Source of the DNA: Isoperla grammatica
Taxonomy: Eukaryota; Arthropoda; Insecta; Plecoptera; Perlodidae
DNA: 64,000 nt
Assembly (NCBI GenBank): GCA_945910005.1
Contig: OX246749.1
Span: 32,032,763 to 32,096,762, forward strand
Reading direction: 5' to 3'
The position numbers and the translations under genes were made by a program. Of this stretch, positions 53,170 to 64,000 are shown piece by piece. Position 1 is the first letter of the stretch. Each line of letters starts with the position of its first letter. Below the pieces are notes generated by a model. It saw only the letters and a program-made list of their open reading frames with translations. It was not told the origin of the DNA and did no database searches.

Positions 53170-54650
53170 GCCGCGTTGACAAACTATGTTGAATATTGAT
53201 TTTGGTAATAGTTATACAGTATACACTGTACGTAACCTAACTTAGTAACTAAGTAAATTGAAAAACACATCCTTTTGATATTGATATCCAAAAGGTTTTA
53301 AAAAAATTTACCCCAAAATTGAGTAATATTTTCACTTTTTCGGTGTGTTGTAGAACTATTGAGAATTGATATATGACCCCCCACAAAAAAAAGGGAAAAT
53401 GTAAGTGGCTGATAGCTATAGTGCTTCCTCAGGGCTCGGTCCCCTTTACCCTTTTAAGCCCTGTCGCCTCGGGTTAGACATACAGTGACGTCACTACCCA
53501 ATGTCACCTCCCCCCCCCAGCTAATTACCCCCTACGTCAGAGCCAGCTGGTCCGGTTACAAAGAGGTTATTATATTACGGCTACATGGCAGCATGGCCCG
53601 AGGCAGCAAGTGCGTGCATGTGCGTGTGCGTGTGCGTGTGTGCTGCTATAGCTGGAAGGGATACACACACACATACATACACACATGAAAGGCTGGCTTG
53701 CACTGAGAGATGGACTGGCAACTGACAGTCTTTATTTGAATATATTATTTTCAGTTGTTTGGCGAGAGCCGCCATATTTTTTTAAATGTAAAAAGTAAGG
53801 TTTAACGTACATATACATACTACATAGGTACTACATAGGATTGTCTTAAATGTGAATAGTTTTAATGTGCTCTTATTTAGAGACTGACGAGACAAAAGAT
53901 TTTTTTCAGTAAATATTATTATGGGGTTTCACTGGCCAAATTTTTACAAATATTGCCTGTAAATAAAAATTTCAGATTTTTCGTAGTATTCGTCATTAAA
54001 AAACACGAGAGTAATATGAAATTCGGTATCATTCACCAAATTATAACAATTTTGACATTTACTGGATTAAAATCCATCAATTCAAGTTACTTTCTGAAAT
54101 TAAACCATTTTAGTATTATCGTTATTGTGGAACATTTCACATACCTCTTCAATCAAAATCAATCAATCAAATTTATCCCTCACAGGAAAGGAAATCGACC
54201 TCACGAAGAAAGAAACCCACAAAAACCAAATTCACACACACAGACACACAAACAAAACGTTTCAACTGTGCTAAAGTATCACGTTACCCCAGGACCAATA
54301 TAACCAAGACAATAATAAACTCTAGGGCAGCCAGGTGTAGCCTTAGCCCGCGATACTTTGCGCACCCCACTCGATTGATTCGAGTACAAAGGTCGCGACG
54401 GGGGGGGGGGGGGAGGTTCGGGTCCCACCCGAGCATGCACGAGGGCCCGACTACCTGTGGGAATGTGGACAAAGGTGGTTCTACAATAAGCGACGCTTTG
54501 TAATACTACACAAGGTGCGTCTGATTGCGAGGGGGGGGGGGGGGGGGAAGAACTTTCAGACAGGGGTGCACAGACATCTACCGGACAATCGGGTACTAAA
54601 AATGTTCCCAATTTTAATGATTCGAATGCACGAAAAATCATTTAAAAGAT
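53170..54650. other. Between minisatellites, nothing firmly recognised
   Basis: It includes a GT-rich run at 53615-53642, a CA-rich run at 53661-53688, and two poly-G runs at 54400 and 54532. A TGACGTCA palindrome is at 53487. No exon could be supported. Confidence 0.4.
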
Positions 54651-54664
54651 ACTGTGAAACCAGA

Positions 54665-55346
54665 TGGAGTAACTTGCGAGAGTAACACGCGGGAGTAGCT
54701 TGTGGGAGTAACTTGCGGAAGTAACTTGCGGGAGTAACACGCGGTAGTAACTTGCGGAGTAACACGCGGGGGTAACATGCGGGAGTAACACGCGGTAGTA
54801 ACTTGCGGAGTAACACACGGGACTGCGGGAGTAACTTCGGGAGTAACTTGCGGGAGTGTCTTGCGGGAGTAACACGCGGGTGTGACTTACGGGAGTAACT
54901 TGCAGAGTAACACGCGGGAGTAACATGCGGGAGTAACACGCGGTAGTAACTTGCGGAGTAACGCGCGGGAGTAACATGCGGGAGTAACACGCGGTAGTAA
55001 CTTGCGGAGTAACACACGGGACTGCGGGAGTAACTTCGGGAGTAACTTGCGGGAGTAACTTGCGGGATTAACACGCGGGAGTAGCTTGTGGGAGTAACTT
55101 GCGGAAGTAACTTGCGGAGTAACACACGGGACTGCGGGAGTAACTTCGGGAGTAACACGCGGGAGTAACATGCGGGAGTAACATGCGGGAGTAACACGCG
55201 GTAGTAACTTGCGGGAGTAACACGCGGGAGTAACTTGTGGGAGTTACATGCGGGAGAAACACGCAGGAGTAACTTTTGGGAGTAACTTGTTGGAGTAACA
55301 AGCGGGAGTAGCTTGGGGAGTAACTTGCGGGAGTAACTTCCTCGCG
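54665..55346. repeat. ~15-bp minisatellite with higher-order structure
   Basis: Units of CGGGAGTAACACG and CGGGAGTAACTTG alternate for 680 bp; blocks containing AACACACGGGACTGCGGGAG recur at 54813, 55010 and 55122, showing higher-order duplication. Confidence 0.92.
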
Positions 55347-55711
55347 TACATGATTACAATTATAATACAGACGTAAAGCGGCAAGAATACGCCTCACTCC
55401 ACCTGTCCACAGTGGTACCGCGATGTTTGCCTTGTCTTGTACCTACCCAACCAACCTCTTGGGTAGGATGTTTGTTTAGTTGTTCAAACGTGGCCCCTTC
55501 TACACCGTTCTGTTCTCTAGATTATGACTTCTTGTCTCGTCTCCGTGTATAACTTGTTTGGTTACGTCATCGCTCTGGTTAGCTGTGGTGACTGACATTC
55601 TAAGACCATTGTGTCGCTCGCTGTTGCATGGTTGACGGGGACACGGTCTGGCCGGCAACATTCATTCATTCATTCATTCATTCATTACCGATAGAGGTGG
55701 CTCAGCGGTAA

Positions 55712-56129
55712 ATAAAATAAATAAACTAATTCACATTTAGAGTCTACCCACTCAGTAACGAAACTGATTTTCAGTGGGGGACTTTAATTTAAAGCGACTA
55801 AACCAACCCTGTAGGCTTCGAACACCATCGACGAGTGAGCGATAACCAAAAAAAAGATCGATATTTCAAATACGAAACATATGAATCAGTGATCGGACAG
55901 TGCGAACACCTGCCTGAATCAACAAGGCCGATTCAGAACAACTTTGAATTTTTTGAGTGCTTCGTTGCTAGGACGGCTCCAAAGTCACTGTTAACTTATT
56001 TCTAAGACAAGAAGTGATGAAACTGAATCCTTATTAGAAGTTAAAAAACTTCTGTCTGTACCGGGATTTGAACCCGGGACCTTCTGCATTGGAAGCAGGG
56101 ATGCTAAACACTGGACCAACGAGCCACCG
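55712..56129 (-). mobile_element. SINE family B, most complete copy, inside SINE C
   Basis: On the minus strand it starts with the tRNA-like head GTGGCTCGTTGGTCCAGTG, then CCTGCTTCCAATGCAGAAGG and GGGTTCAAATCCCGG, continues through the family body and ends with a TTTATT-rich tail. It cuts SINE C after CTCAGCGGTAA. Confidence 0.88.
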
Positions 56130-56337
56130 AGACGCGAGACTTTAATTTGGGAGGTCGCCGGTTCGATTCCGCGGCCACCGACAGTCCTGACTGAAGGTTT
56201 TCCCCGAAGTTTTCCTCAGTCGTAAAGGCGAATGCTGGGACTGAGTCATACTATATCAGCCCTCGGACATTCCTTCCCAGCTATCCAAACACTCTAATAA
56301 CCTAGTTATAGTCACCTGAAGAGGGACACATCAGGTA

Positions 56338-56500
56338 TAGGCAACCCAAGACAACCTTACACATGTTTTCGTCACAGGCGAAGTATTTGTAGCCAATCAG
56401 CGATCGTTATCTGCGCGCGCTTGTCTCGGGCGGTTCGCTGGTTGGCTACGAGTGCCTCGCCTGTGACGAAAGCATATGTAAGGTAGTCTTGGGTTGCCTA
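56338..56500. mobile_element. Palindromic MITE inside SINE C
   Basis: Ends TAGGCAACCCAAGAC and GTCTTGGGTTGCCTA are inverted, flanked by TA on both sides, interrupting the SINE phrase CAGGTA and AAGCTGGTGTGC (compare 15345). Inner arms carry GTCACAGGCGA and TCGCCTGTGAC. Confidence 0.9.
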
Positions 56501-56744
56501 TAAAGCTGGTGTGCACACCCTATAACGGGTATTCCAACGAAAAATTGTAGATTCTTGTTATTAAATATTCGCAAATACGCAGAACCAAGTATTATAGTAG
56601 AACCATAATCCCTTATCTCTCTCCCCCTACCTGCATCTACACATAACTTGTAAGCATCTCGTATAAGAACAACGCAACCCCACTATACATAACATAACAT
56701 AACGAAAACAAATAAAGAAAACCACGAACAAAGACGCGACAAAC

Positions 56745-56935
56745 GAGTTAGTACTCCGTCCCCTAGTCGCATAAAAAACAACGCGACGCACTCGTCGTCG
56801 TGTTTTATTTTACGGCGACGACGATATTCCTGCGGTTATTGCCGCGGAATTGATAATAAAAACGCGCGGCGTGAATGGCTCTTGTTTTATCACCCCTAGC
56901 GAGGACAGGAGGGGGGTTGCGCGTGACGTCACAGG
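56745..56935. promoter_or_regulatory. CpG-rich patch with a TGACGTCA palindrome, possible promoter
   Basis: CGCGACGCACTCGTCGTCGT, ACGGCGACGACGATATTCC and a CRE-like GCGTGACGTCAC lie together. Neighbouring sequence is AT-rich or repetitive. No transcript start or exon can be assigned. Confidence 0.3.
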
Positions 56936-57207
56936 AGGGGAGGGGGGGGGGGAAGGGGGGGGGGGGAACACACATGATGGGGTAAGTATTCGTCTGTTTC
57001 AAGGTTTAGTTTGTGGAACCACCGATTTTTGACGGTTGAATTGTTTTGAAGTTTTTGAAAATTGTTTTCAAGTACTAAACTAAAATATGTCACCCGCTAG
57101 AGAATTTAAAACTCTTTCTATAAATACATCCGTTCTTCAAATTACTTAATTAAATAACATAGTATATGTACAGAACCAAAAAAAAACCCCAACCCTATCC
57201 ATGAATT

Positions 57208-57578
<371 letters not shown>

Positions 57579-57617
57579 GGCCCTGGACCTTCTGTAGAAA
57601 TAATCCCACTAAAAAGA

Positions 57618-57935
57618 TGATTGATGATTGATTAATGGGGCATAACGTCTCATATTCTTGCAACCATGGCTAATCGAGACGATGAGCGGGTGATAATGAA
57701 GATGAGAAATATGATGATGAAGAATAAAGCCACATCCGAATCAGATCCATTGTACGTCGCGTGGGTCGTCATACGGGAGTCCAGCAAGGGAGGGCAGGGC
57801 CAAGTGGGAGGAGAAATATTCAGTGGGAAGTGGGGGGGAAGGGACAGGGTCTCTTTTTGTCGCCTCTTACGACTAGCAGAGTCACTCTGGGCCTATTCTA
57901 CCCCGGGCCGAGACGGGTCCCACTAAATAGACCAA
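57618..57935 (+). mobile_element. SINE-like family D, uninterrupted copy
   Basis: It starts GATTGATGATTGATTAATGG, continues AACGTCTCATATTCTTGCAA and ATACGGGAGTCCAGCAAGGG and ends near GGCCGAGACGGGTCCCACT. It holds the single-copy target CGCGTGGG where the copy at 12518 carries a MITE. Confidence 0.75.
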
Positions 57936-58019
57936 CGAGCCAAGGAAAATTAACTATACTTCCTTCTTGAATCATGTTACAAGTTTTTAATTAACAGTGA
58001 CAGATCGTATCTCCTCCAC

Positions 58020-58562
58020 TCTTGTGACGACATCTGGTCCCCCCCCCCCCTCCCTCCCACCGCATGCTTGGGTTGTGTTGGGGTTCCTTACTTCCTCCCA
58101 GATGATCAGGCACTGCAGCCATGTACAATTTATAAAGACAATGTTAATAATAATTTTTAAATTTTAAATAATTTTTTTTAAATTGCTCTATCTGTATTTA
58201 ATTAACAATATTGTTTGTAGTTTATATTTTTATATTTGAGTTTAATCACGTTTATCTTCAATTCTTCTTTGTTCAGCAGGTTTTTAAAAAAATAACTTTT
58301 CACAATTAGATTCCGTCAATTATCTTCACGTTAAAAGTTTAGGATTGGTTTTCTCCCCAGGTATTTCTTTTAGTATTATGTACCTTATTCATGTAAAAGA
58401 AGGATCATTTTAATATAGTAGCTTATTACCTGTAAAAAAAAAAAAAAAAAAAGTGACGATCGTGCAGCCTACTGCAATCTCTACTCCTGTGACGACATAT
58501 GGTTCCCCCCATCCGACCGCATGCTTGGGTTGTGTTGGGGTTCCTTCTTCCAGATGATCAGG
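58020..58562. repeat. Direct repeat of a ~85-bp segment
   Basis: GTGACGACATCTGGTCCCCC with CCGCATGCTTGGGTTGTGTT and CCAGATGATCAGGCA occurs at 58024 and 58490. The rest is AT-rich with no visible gene. Confidence 0.75.
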
Positions 58563-58759
58563 CAAACAGGATGGGACAGGAAGACCCTTGAAACACTCCT
58601 TGGCCGGGGTAGATTGGTGCAGCTTGTTGTTTGGGTGTGAGAGCAAAACGGCGGAACGTTATACCGAATTGAGGCAGCAAATTATTGGCAGCATTTGAAC
58701 ATTTGATTGCTTGCGGTTGTATTGAGGGGGGGGGGGGGCAATGTATTAACAAAAGGTAC

Positions 58760-59435
58760 CCAACCCTACAGGCCGTCCCTTACCTCTCTGCAAGACGTTG
58801 CGTATTGGGAGGGGGGTTGTCTTATAGAGGAATATAATTTATAACATACCTTACTGGTTGATTCATTGTCCTTTGATGCGTCGGTCAAAATATTAATAAT
58901 AGATGGTAATGAGTAATGATTACTTTTTATTTTTTGTAAGTATAAAGTTAAATTAGGTAGGTAGGGATGTTTTTTTATGACATTACGGGATATATCGATA
59001 AAATCTCTGAAATACGTCTTTTATTCACTTGTATTGCAGTAAAAACGATATTTGCTCATATTAAAATTATTTTCACGCCGACAATAGAAGCATCATGAAT
59101 ATACATGATTGTGGTATTTATGTAGGATTTGTATTAAAAATTCCAATGATTTTGTAATGAACGCTGGAATGCAGTTCATCATTAAAATGATTGTCATTGA
59201 TTTCAATCAATATTGGCTGATGAGCATAATCATTCAACAGGTGAAAACCAACTATGTCTAGTGTCCATTGATTGGTAATCATAGGTAACACTACATTAAT
59301 CAATAAATTACAACAGTATCGATTAATGTAGATGATTATTGGAGTCAATGTAAGTTGAAATGGAACATTCTTGCATTACAGTAAAACTTATCATCTCTAA
59401 AACATGACGTTCAAAGTGCATTGCTTCATCCAGCT
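58760..59435. other. Intergenic, nothing recognised
   Basis: AT-rich sequence with no exon, RNA gene or element that I can support. Confidence 0.4.
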
Positions 59436-59439
59436 AGGA

Positions 59440-59973
59440 TGTCACGTCACAGTGTAATAACACACCATGCTGACATAGCACTACACGTCTTCACGGCTAC
59501 CTCTTTGAGATGCCAGCACTCGGCTGGAATCAGCCAACAGCTGATTGGTCAGCTCGAGTGCACAATATTTAAATTAGCCAATCGAATACAGCCACAGTGG
59601 ACACATGGCACAACTTAGCCTAAAACACTAGTTCTCTAAGGAGGGGAAATTTCCCCTACAGCCATTTCCTGTGGGAAATGCTCTCTCTTATCTCAGCTAT
59701 CTTAGAGCTAGGACGTGTTACCAGGTTAGGGAATGTTTAGTTTAATCAAACCCATTGTTGTATGTTAGTAATGAAAAGTATTTTATTAAACTTATACTTA
59801 AATGTACATGGGTGTTATGATTAATAGATAACAAAACGTGCTACTCTCCCAATTCATTGATCCCTCAAGAAAGGTAGTCTAATTGAGCCCTGGTATTTAT
59901 TGATCGGTATTTGATGATTTGATTTTATTGATTAATATCTATCGGCGGCACTACAATTTGGTGGCAGCGGTGG
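59440..59973 (+). mobile_element. LTR-like segment followed by a tRNA-Leu primer site
   Basis: A block starting TGTCACGTCACAG and ending CACTACA is followed after ATT by TGGTGGCAGCGGTGG (59959-59973). That is complementary to the 3' end of a leucine tRNA with CCA, as I recall it. TG...CA boundaries and the primer-site position suit a 5' or solo LTR of a gypsy-type element. No gag or pol frame follows and no second LTR was found, so this is an inference. Confidence 0.5.
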
Positions 59974-60109
59974 CGGCGGCACTACAATTTAAATAAACAA
60001 CCACCCTTGCTCTCACGACCTTGAAACTAATATATGATGAATATATGACTGCACTCTCCCCTCTAGGTCAACCTTGAAGGGGCAGAAATCACCCCTAACC
60101 TCCTTCACC

Positions 60110-60580
60110 CCCCGTATCCTTTATAACACGACAAGCAGCGATGGATGTATTCCTCTACCATGCACTCAGCTTTGTTCAGTGTGCCTGAGTTTCTTACCCC
60201 ACCTTGTGCTGTGTGTTGTATATGTGTGATGTCAGGGGTGGACGGACACGTTACAGGCAGAGAAAACATTTCATGCAATATTTGCGCAGAAAATAGCCGA
60301 ATAACCAGTTTAAGGGGTTTCGAAAATGATATAAAGAAAAAAAAACTCACACCATGTGTAATGTGTTATAATTTTGTACAATTTAATTACCTAATTACTT
60401 AATAAAACAATTTAGTTTTACAATATGATCACAATTTTACAATTATTCACAATTGTTGTAATAAATAAAAAAAAAAAATTATAAAAATATAAGGTAGAAG
60501 ATAGGCCTAAGCTTACTGCGGATCTACGTTGTAAGCTATAATAATATTCTAGTTAGTAAATTAATAAATAGTACCCCGAC
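60110..60580. other. Low-support coding-like stretch and AT-rich filler
   Basis: On the minus strand 60110-60280 reads through NSGTLNKAECMVEEYIHRCL without a stop, but there is no homology I recognise and no convincing junction. It may belong to the LTR-like element. Confidence 0.2.
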
Positions 60581-60583
60581 GTT

Positions 60584-60658
60584 AATAGACCTTTTTCAGA
60601 ATCCATCTAGGATAGAGCTAATCACGGCTTGCTAGATCAATTCTGAAAATCATCTATT
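60584..60658. mobile_element. MITE family A, minimal 75-bp copy
   Basis: Ends AATAGACCTTTTTCAGAATC and CAATTCTGAAAATCATCTAT enclose a single GATAGAGCTAATCACGGC unit. It is the shortest copy in the window and shows the basic unit without internal duplication. Confidence 0.8.
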
Positions 60659-60659
60659 C

Positions 60660-61700
60660 CATCTATGTTGATTCTTGATTAATCAATTGGTATGACTTCT
60701 ACACCGATATGCGAGTATACGAACGAAAAATAATTTACCAACTTAGTTAATTCCCCAAGTAAGTGTATAGGAAAGACATGTAACATGACACATCCCATAT
60801 GTGTATCATCTGAACACACGCGACGCCAGTGTAATCTAAGAACACACTCACAGTTAGGAAGTAAAGTGAAGTGAGTAATGTATCTGTGTGTGGAGGGTTT
60901 AAAACACTTGTATAATAAAAATAGCGGCATGCGTCACAAGAAGTAATACATATATATATATATATATCTATCTGTGTGTCGGGTGTCATTACTCAACATA
61001 TGTTTCACGCGAACACACTTCACTAAGTTATAGCGGAAGTCGCGGTGTAGAGTCACTATATTAAAATTAACTTTTTTTTGTCACTCATCATAAACATTGG
61101 AAAAGTGAGAAGACATTTCGTTATAGAGTAATTAATGTAATATTGAACGAAAAATTCCGCATTCAGGCAGATTTCATTGCAGGATATAGAATCAAAAGTT
61201 ACAGGATAGAGACCCCGCCATAAATGTTTCTAATATGAAGTTTGATAAGCTGGGCAAAATTTCTATTCGTTTTGGCATCCGCCATGATTCATGCCGTAGA
61301 TTGAAGGGGGGGAGGGGGGGGGGGGGGTGTTGATCCTAAGGGTGTGAACGTGGGTTCGATTCCCGTATAAGGCATAAGTTTTCTTTCTTCTAGTAATAAT
61401 TGTCGCTCATCTTTGTCTACAATAACCCCATACCGTCTCAATGAGAAAGTCGTAATTTAACAAGCATTATCATCATTTAAGTAAAGGGTATATCTCAAAG
61501 CTCAAAGTATGGACTAAGTATTAGTCTGCTAACTAACTGCGAGACCAGCCAATCACAGCTGTGATTGGCTAGACGTCACAGTCGTTGTTGTCTGGGTCAT
61601 AGACAAGTTTCGGGCAACTATTTCGATGACTACGAAGCATAGAGACATAATTTGTTCTATACCGCCTTCGTAAGTAGACTAGGCCTAGGCCTAGGTCGGT
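60660..61700. other. Intergenic, nothing firmly recognised
   Basis: A (TA)n run lies at 60950-60967 and a poly-G run at 61305-61327. GTGGGTTCGATTCCCGTATA at 61350 looks like the T-arm of a tRNA-derived repeat, but no anticodon stem can be formed with confidence. Confidence 0.35.
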
Positions 61701-61711
61701 GCATCTCCCTT

Positions 61712-61775
<64 letters not shown>
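61712..61775. repeat. (GTAA)n microsatellite
   Basis: About 16 perfect copies of the 4-bp unit, followed by TATTTATTAGTCCAGTAG, which may be the end of a non-LTR element. Confidence 0.93.
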
Positions 61776-63272
61776 TTTATTAGTCCAGTAGATTCATACA
61801 GAGTACAAATATGGATGTCGTCAAAAGTGGGTGCATACCCAAATAACTAAACTAGGCTACATTTAACATTTTACACATGTACACTACATTAACATCAAGC
61901 AATTCACATTAAAATATTTACAACAGCCCACCAGACGCTCATTCATGCATTAAGATATTAACTAAATAGATGTACTACTACCACAGATATCTGTGGTACT
62001 ACTAATTGTAAAATGGTAACATATTTACCACACTAATAAAACAGTCATCCATTAAAATATAACAATGTAAACATAATGTAAAAATTAACACTGTAATGGA
62101 ATGGTGAACGTAAGACAAGAGATGCGATGAAAACACCAGACCATGCAATATAGGTCTAATAAAGCTTTATAAATAAAAATAAAAGGATTTACAGTTTTGG
62201 GAGACAAGTATTCCTGGAGGGAGTAAAAGCTCTTGGATGAGACAAAGGATTTCTTATCTACGGCCTAATCGACCACGGCTACTAAGCTACACACACATTA
62301 CAGGAAATGACGTCATGATGCACCAACTTGTCTCTCTAAACTAGACTTTCTATCGGTTCATATATCTCTAACAACCCGGGCGGAGTTGTCCACAAAGACG
62401 GGCCCGGCCCTTGTTAGATTGGATCAAACTGTAGCTATAACACACAACACGACGACCGTCCACATAACGTAATAAAAACTTCATTACATTCGAAACACGA
62501 TTAAAATACTACCCGGTATTAAAGTCGTACGACAGTATAAACGAATAAATATATCATATACAAAAAGATCAAATAAAAACAACACGTGAATTATAGTAAA
62601 ACAGAACACAACCACCTCAAATTAGGATAAACTTAGATTTTCTCAGTTTGACGGTCTCTTTCATCGTTGTGACCACCCCTTACCCCCGTGACAACCCGAC
62701 AATCATATCACACTCATTCATTACATATTATATTATTTATAATCAATCATATATGTTATGCTGGGCGGGGGTCACATAACTATAGGGGGTGGAGCTTTTA
62801 AACTAAGTCAAACTAAAAATATCTGGGACACTCTAGCCATCTAAACACTGTACTCAATGCATCTGTGCATAGATTGTAACAAAGATTAATTTAATAGCTG
62901 TTACAAATTACATCACGTAAGTAGTTGAATCTTAATAGCCTTAGCCTATAATTAATATAATGCACATGACTGTACACCGAGAAATTACTTTGTCCAAATG
63001 ACTATAAAATAATAATTGCCCTATAGTAATGTATGCCTATACTAGCGTTGTTATTGCACCATACAGAATGCAGGTGCATGCTAGGCTGTTGATGCAGTTT
63101 GTGATAGCGGCCAGCGCAGTAACGCTTTCATCTGGGTAACGGGTGTGGCGAGAGGTACTGAGCACGAACAACATGTGACCGTGTAATAGCTAATTACTTG
63201 TACGCAGGGTTTTATGGGTACTAGCTAACACCAACGTAACCATAGACTCATAACGACAACAGATTCTATACC
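61776..63272. other. Intergenic, nothing recognised
   Basis: I see no exon, RNA gene or clean element ends. A TGACGTCA palindrome is at 62307. Confidence 0.4.
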
Positions 63273-63370
63273 AGTGGTTCCCAGAGCTTTTTTGACTCAA
63301 GACACACCAAGCCACATTCAATAGACAGGCGGCACCCCCCTACCCCCCCCCCCCCCCCCCCCCCCCGCCA
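63273..63370. mobile_element. Possible hAT terminus fragment
   Basis: CAGTGGTTCCCAGAGCTTTT and GGCGGCACCCCCCTACCC resemble the end of Charlie-like hAT elements. The opposite end was not found. Confidence 0.4.
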
Positions 63371-63573
63371 CCTTATCACTAGATATACGTCTTTTTAGCA
63401 AAAAATTTCTATAAATTTAGCATTCATTATTTTCAATTTTTTTTATAAGATAACGGACCGTCAGCTAACGGCCCCGTTAACGACCCGTTAACGATTAAAA
63501 AACCGGGCCTAAGCTTACTAAATATTTCACAATTTCAGACCCTAAAGGGTTAACTTAACTCGAAGAAAGATTG

Positions 63574-63746
63574 AATAGATGATTTTCAGAATTGATCTAG
63601 AAAACTGTGATTAACTCTATCTAAGGCTCCTTGATAGTTATGTTAAGGTGCATTTTTCACTGTTGTGCATTGTTGTCGTTGAAGATCTAGAGAGCCGTGA
63701 TTAGCTCTATCTAAGGATCCTAGATCAATTCTGAAAAAGGTCTATT
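63574..63746. mobile_element. MITE family A copy
   Basis: Ends AATAGATGATTTTCAGAATT and TCAATTCTGAAAAAGGTCTA with two internal units; very similar to 17850-18290 but unexpanded. Confidence 0.85.
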
Positions 63747-64000
63747 GAGAGTTGAGTGTCTATTTGTTGCAGGTTCCTCTGACACTCTTGAAAAGTGACA
63801 GACAGACCTTCATATATGTCAATAACCCTCGCCGTCCAATGTGGACGTGGCTAGGGAAAGTATAAAATATACGCAATATCATCATTTCCCCCCTTCCTCA
63901 TTGATTATTCAGCAATATCACCAGACACCGCATACGAACGACGAATAGTCTACACAGTAAAACTGCAACAAAAACGCCGCCATTGCATATTTATGTGTAC
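63747..64000. other. Right edge, nothing recognised
   Basis: No exon, RNA gene or repeat that I can support. Confidence 0.4.

Larger units (their letters stand above)
55687..56540 (+). mobile_element. SINE family C copy, interrupted twice
   Basis: ACCGATAGAGGTGGCTCAGC at 55687 continues at 56130 with GAGACGCGAGAC and GTCGCCGGTTCGATTCC, then TTTTCCTCAGTCGTAAAGGC. It is split first by a SINE B and then by a palindromic MITE; compare the uninterrupted copy at 15123-15402. Confidence 0.88.

Noticed and set aside
54556..55197. 213-codon minus-strand frame with PRVTPACYS-like repeats, and similar frames at 52445-53050
   Set aside because: Translations of minisatellites with periods of about 15-16 bp; no homology and no consistent frame.
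56040..56130. Possible functional tRNA gene
   Set aside because: The tRNA-like sequence is the head of SINE B, has mismatched stems and is found in other copies with the SINE body attached.

Overview
This is a eukaryotic, animal nuclear window. It has many short exons with GT-AG junctions, AT-rich introns, tRNA-derived SINEs, hAT and PIF/Harbinger-type MITEs, and large micro- and minisatellites. An arthropod, possibly an insect, is the best guess. The ARMC4/ODAD2 gene has the short N-terminus I recall for fly gudu, and one SINE carries a tail I recall from arthropod SINEs. TAGGCCTA motifs are very frequent. I cannot name a species, and nothing prokaryotic is present.

Genes, all on the minus strand. 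(1) 13319 to beyond base 1: the 5' part of an armadillo-repeat axonemal docking gene (ARMC4/ODAD2/gudu). Ten coding exons join with consistent phase from an ATG at 13319-13317, and the 3' exons lie off the left edge. (2) 35865 to 24934: ten phase-consistent exons of a cysteine-rich secreted or membrane-anchored protein. It has two homologous halves and a C-terminal hydrophobic tail; the signal-peptide exon was not found. (3) 52546-52445: a probable terminal exon of a third, unidentified gene whose upstream exons were not found.

Mobile DNA fills the rest. There are eight hAT-like MITEs with visible 8-bp target duplications (one imperfect), several TA- or TAA-flanked palindromic MITEs, and a six-copy MITE family with AATAGA/TCTATT ends. 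Three SINE or SINE-like families are present, along with an LTR-like block followed by a tRNA-Leu-type primer site. Two ~4.6-5.0 kb elements with GGGGGCTATTC termini and CAG/CTG target duplications lie in inverted orientation (41913-46936 and 47764-52327) and form a 10.4-kb inverted repeat.

The most unusual signal is that many minisatellites sit on exon-intron junctions and carry the end of the exon plus the splice site. In gene 1 this is seen at the exon 2 acceptor, the donors of exons 3, 4, 6 and 10, and the exon 10 acceptor; arrays also abut the acceptors of exons 6 and 9 and the exon 8 donor. In gene 2 it is seen at the acceptors of exons 4 and 8, with an array abutting exon 7. In gene 3 an array abuts the last acceptor. 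Nearly all copies keep the GT or AG dinucleotide, so the locus has long ladders of potential alternative splice sites.
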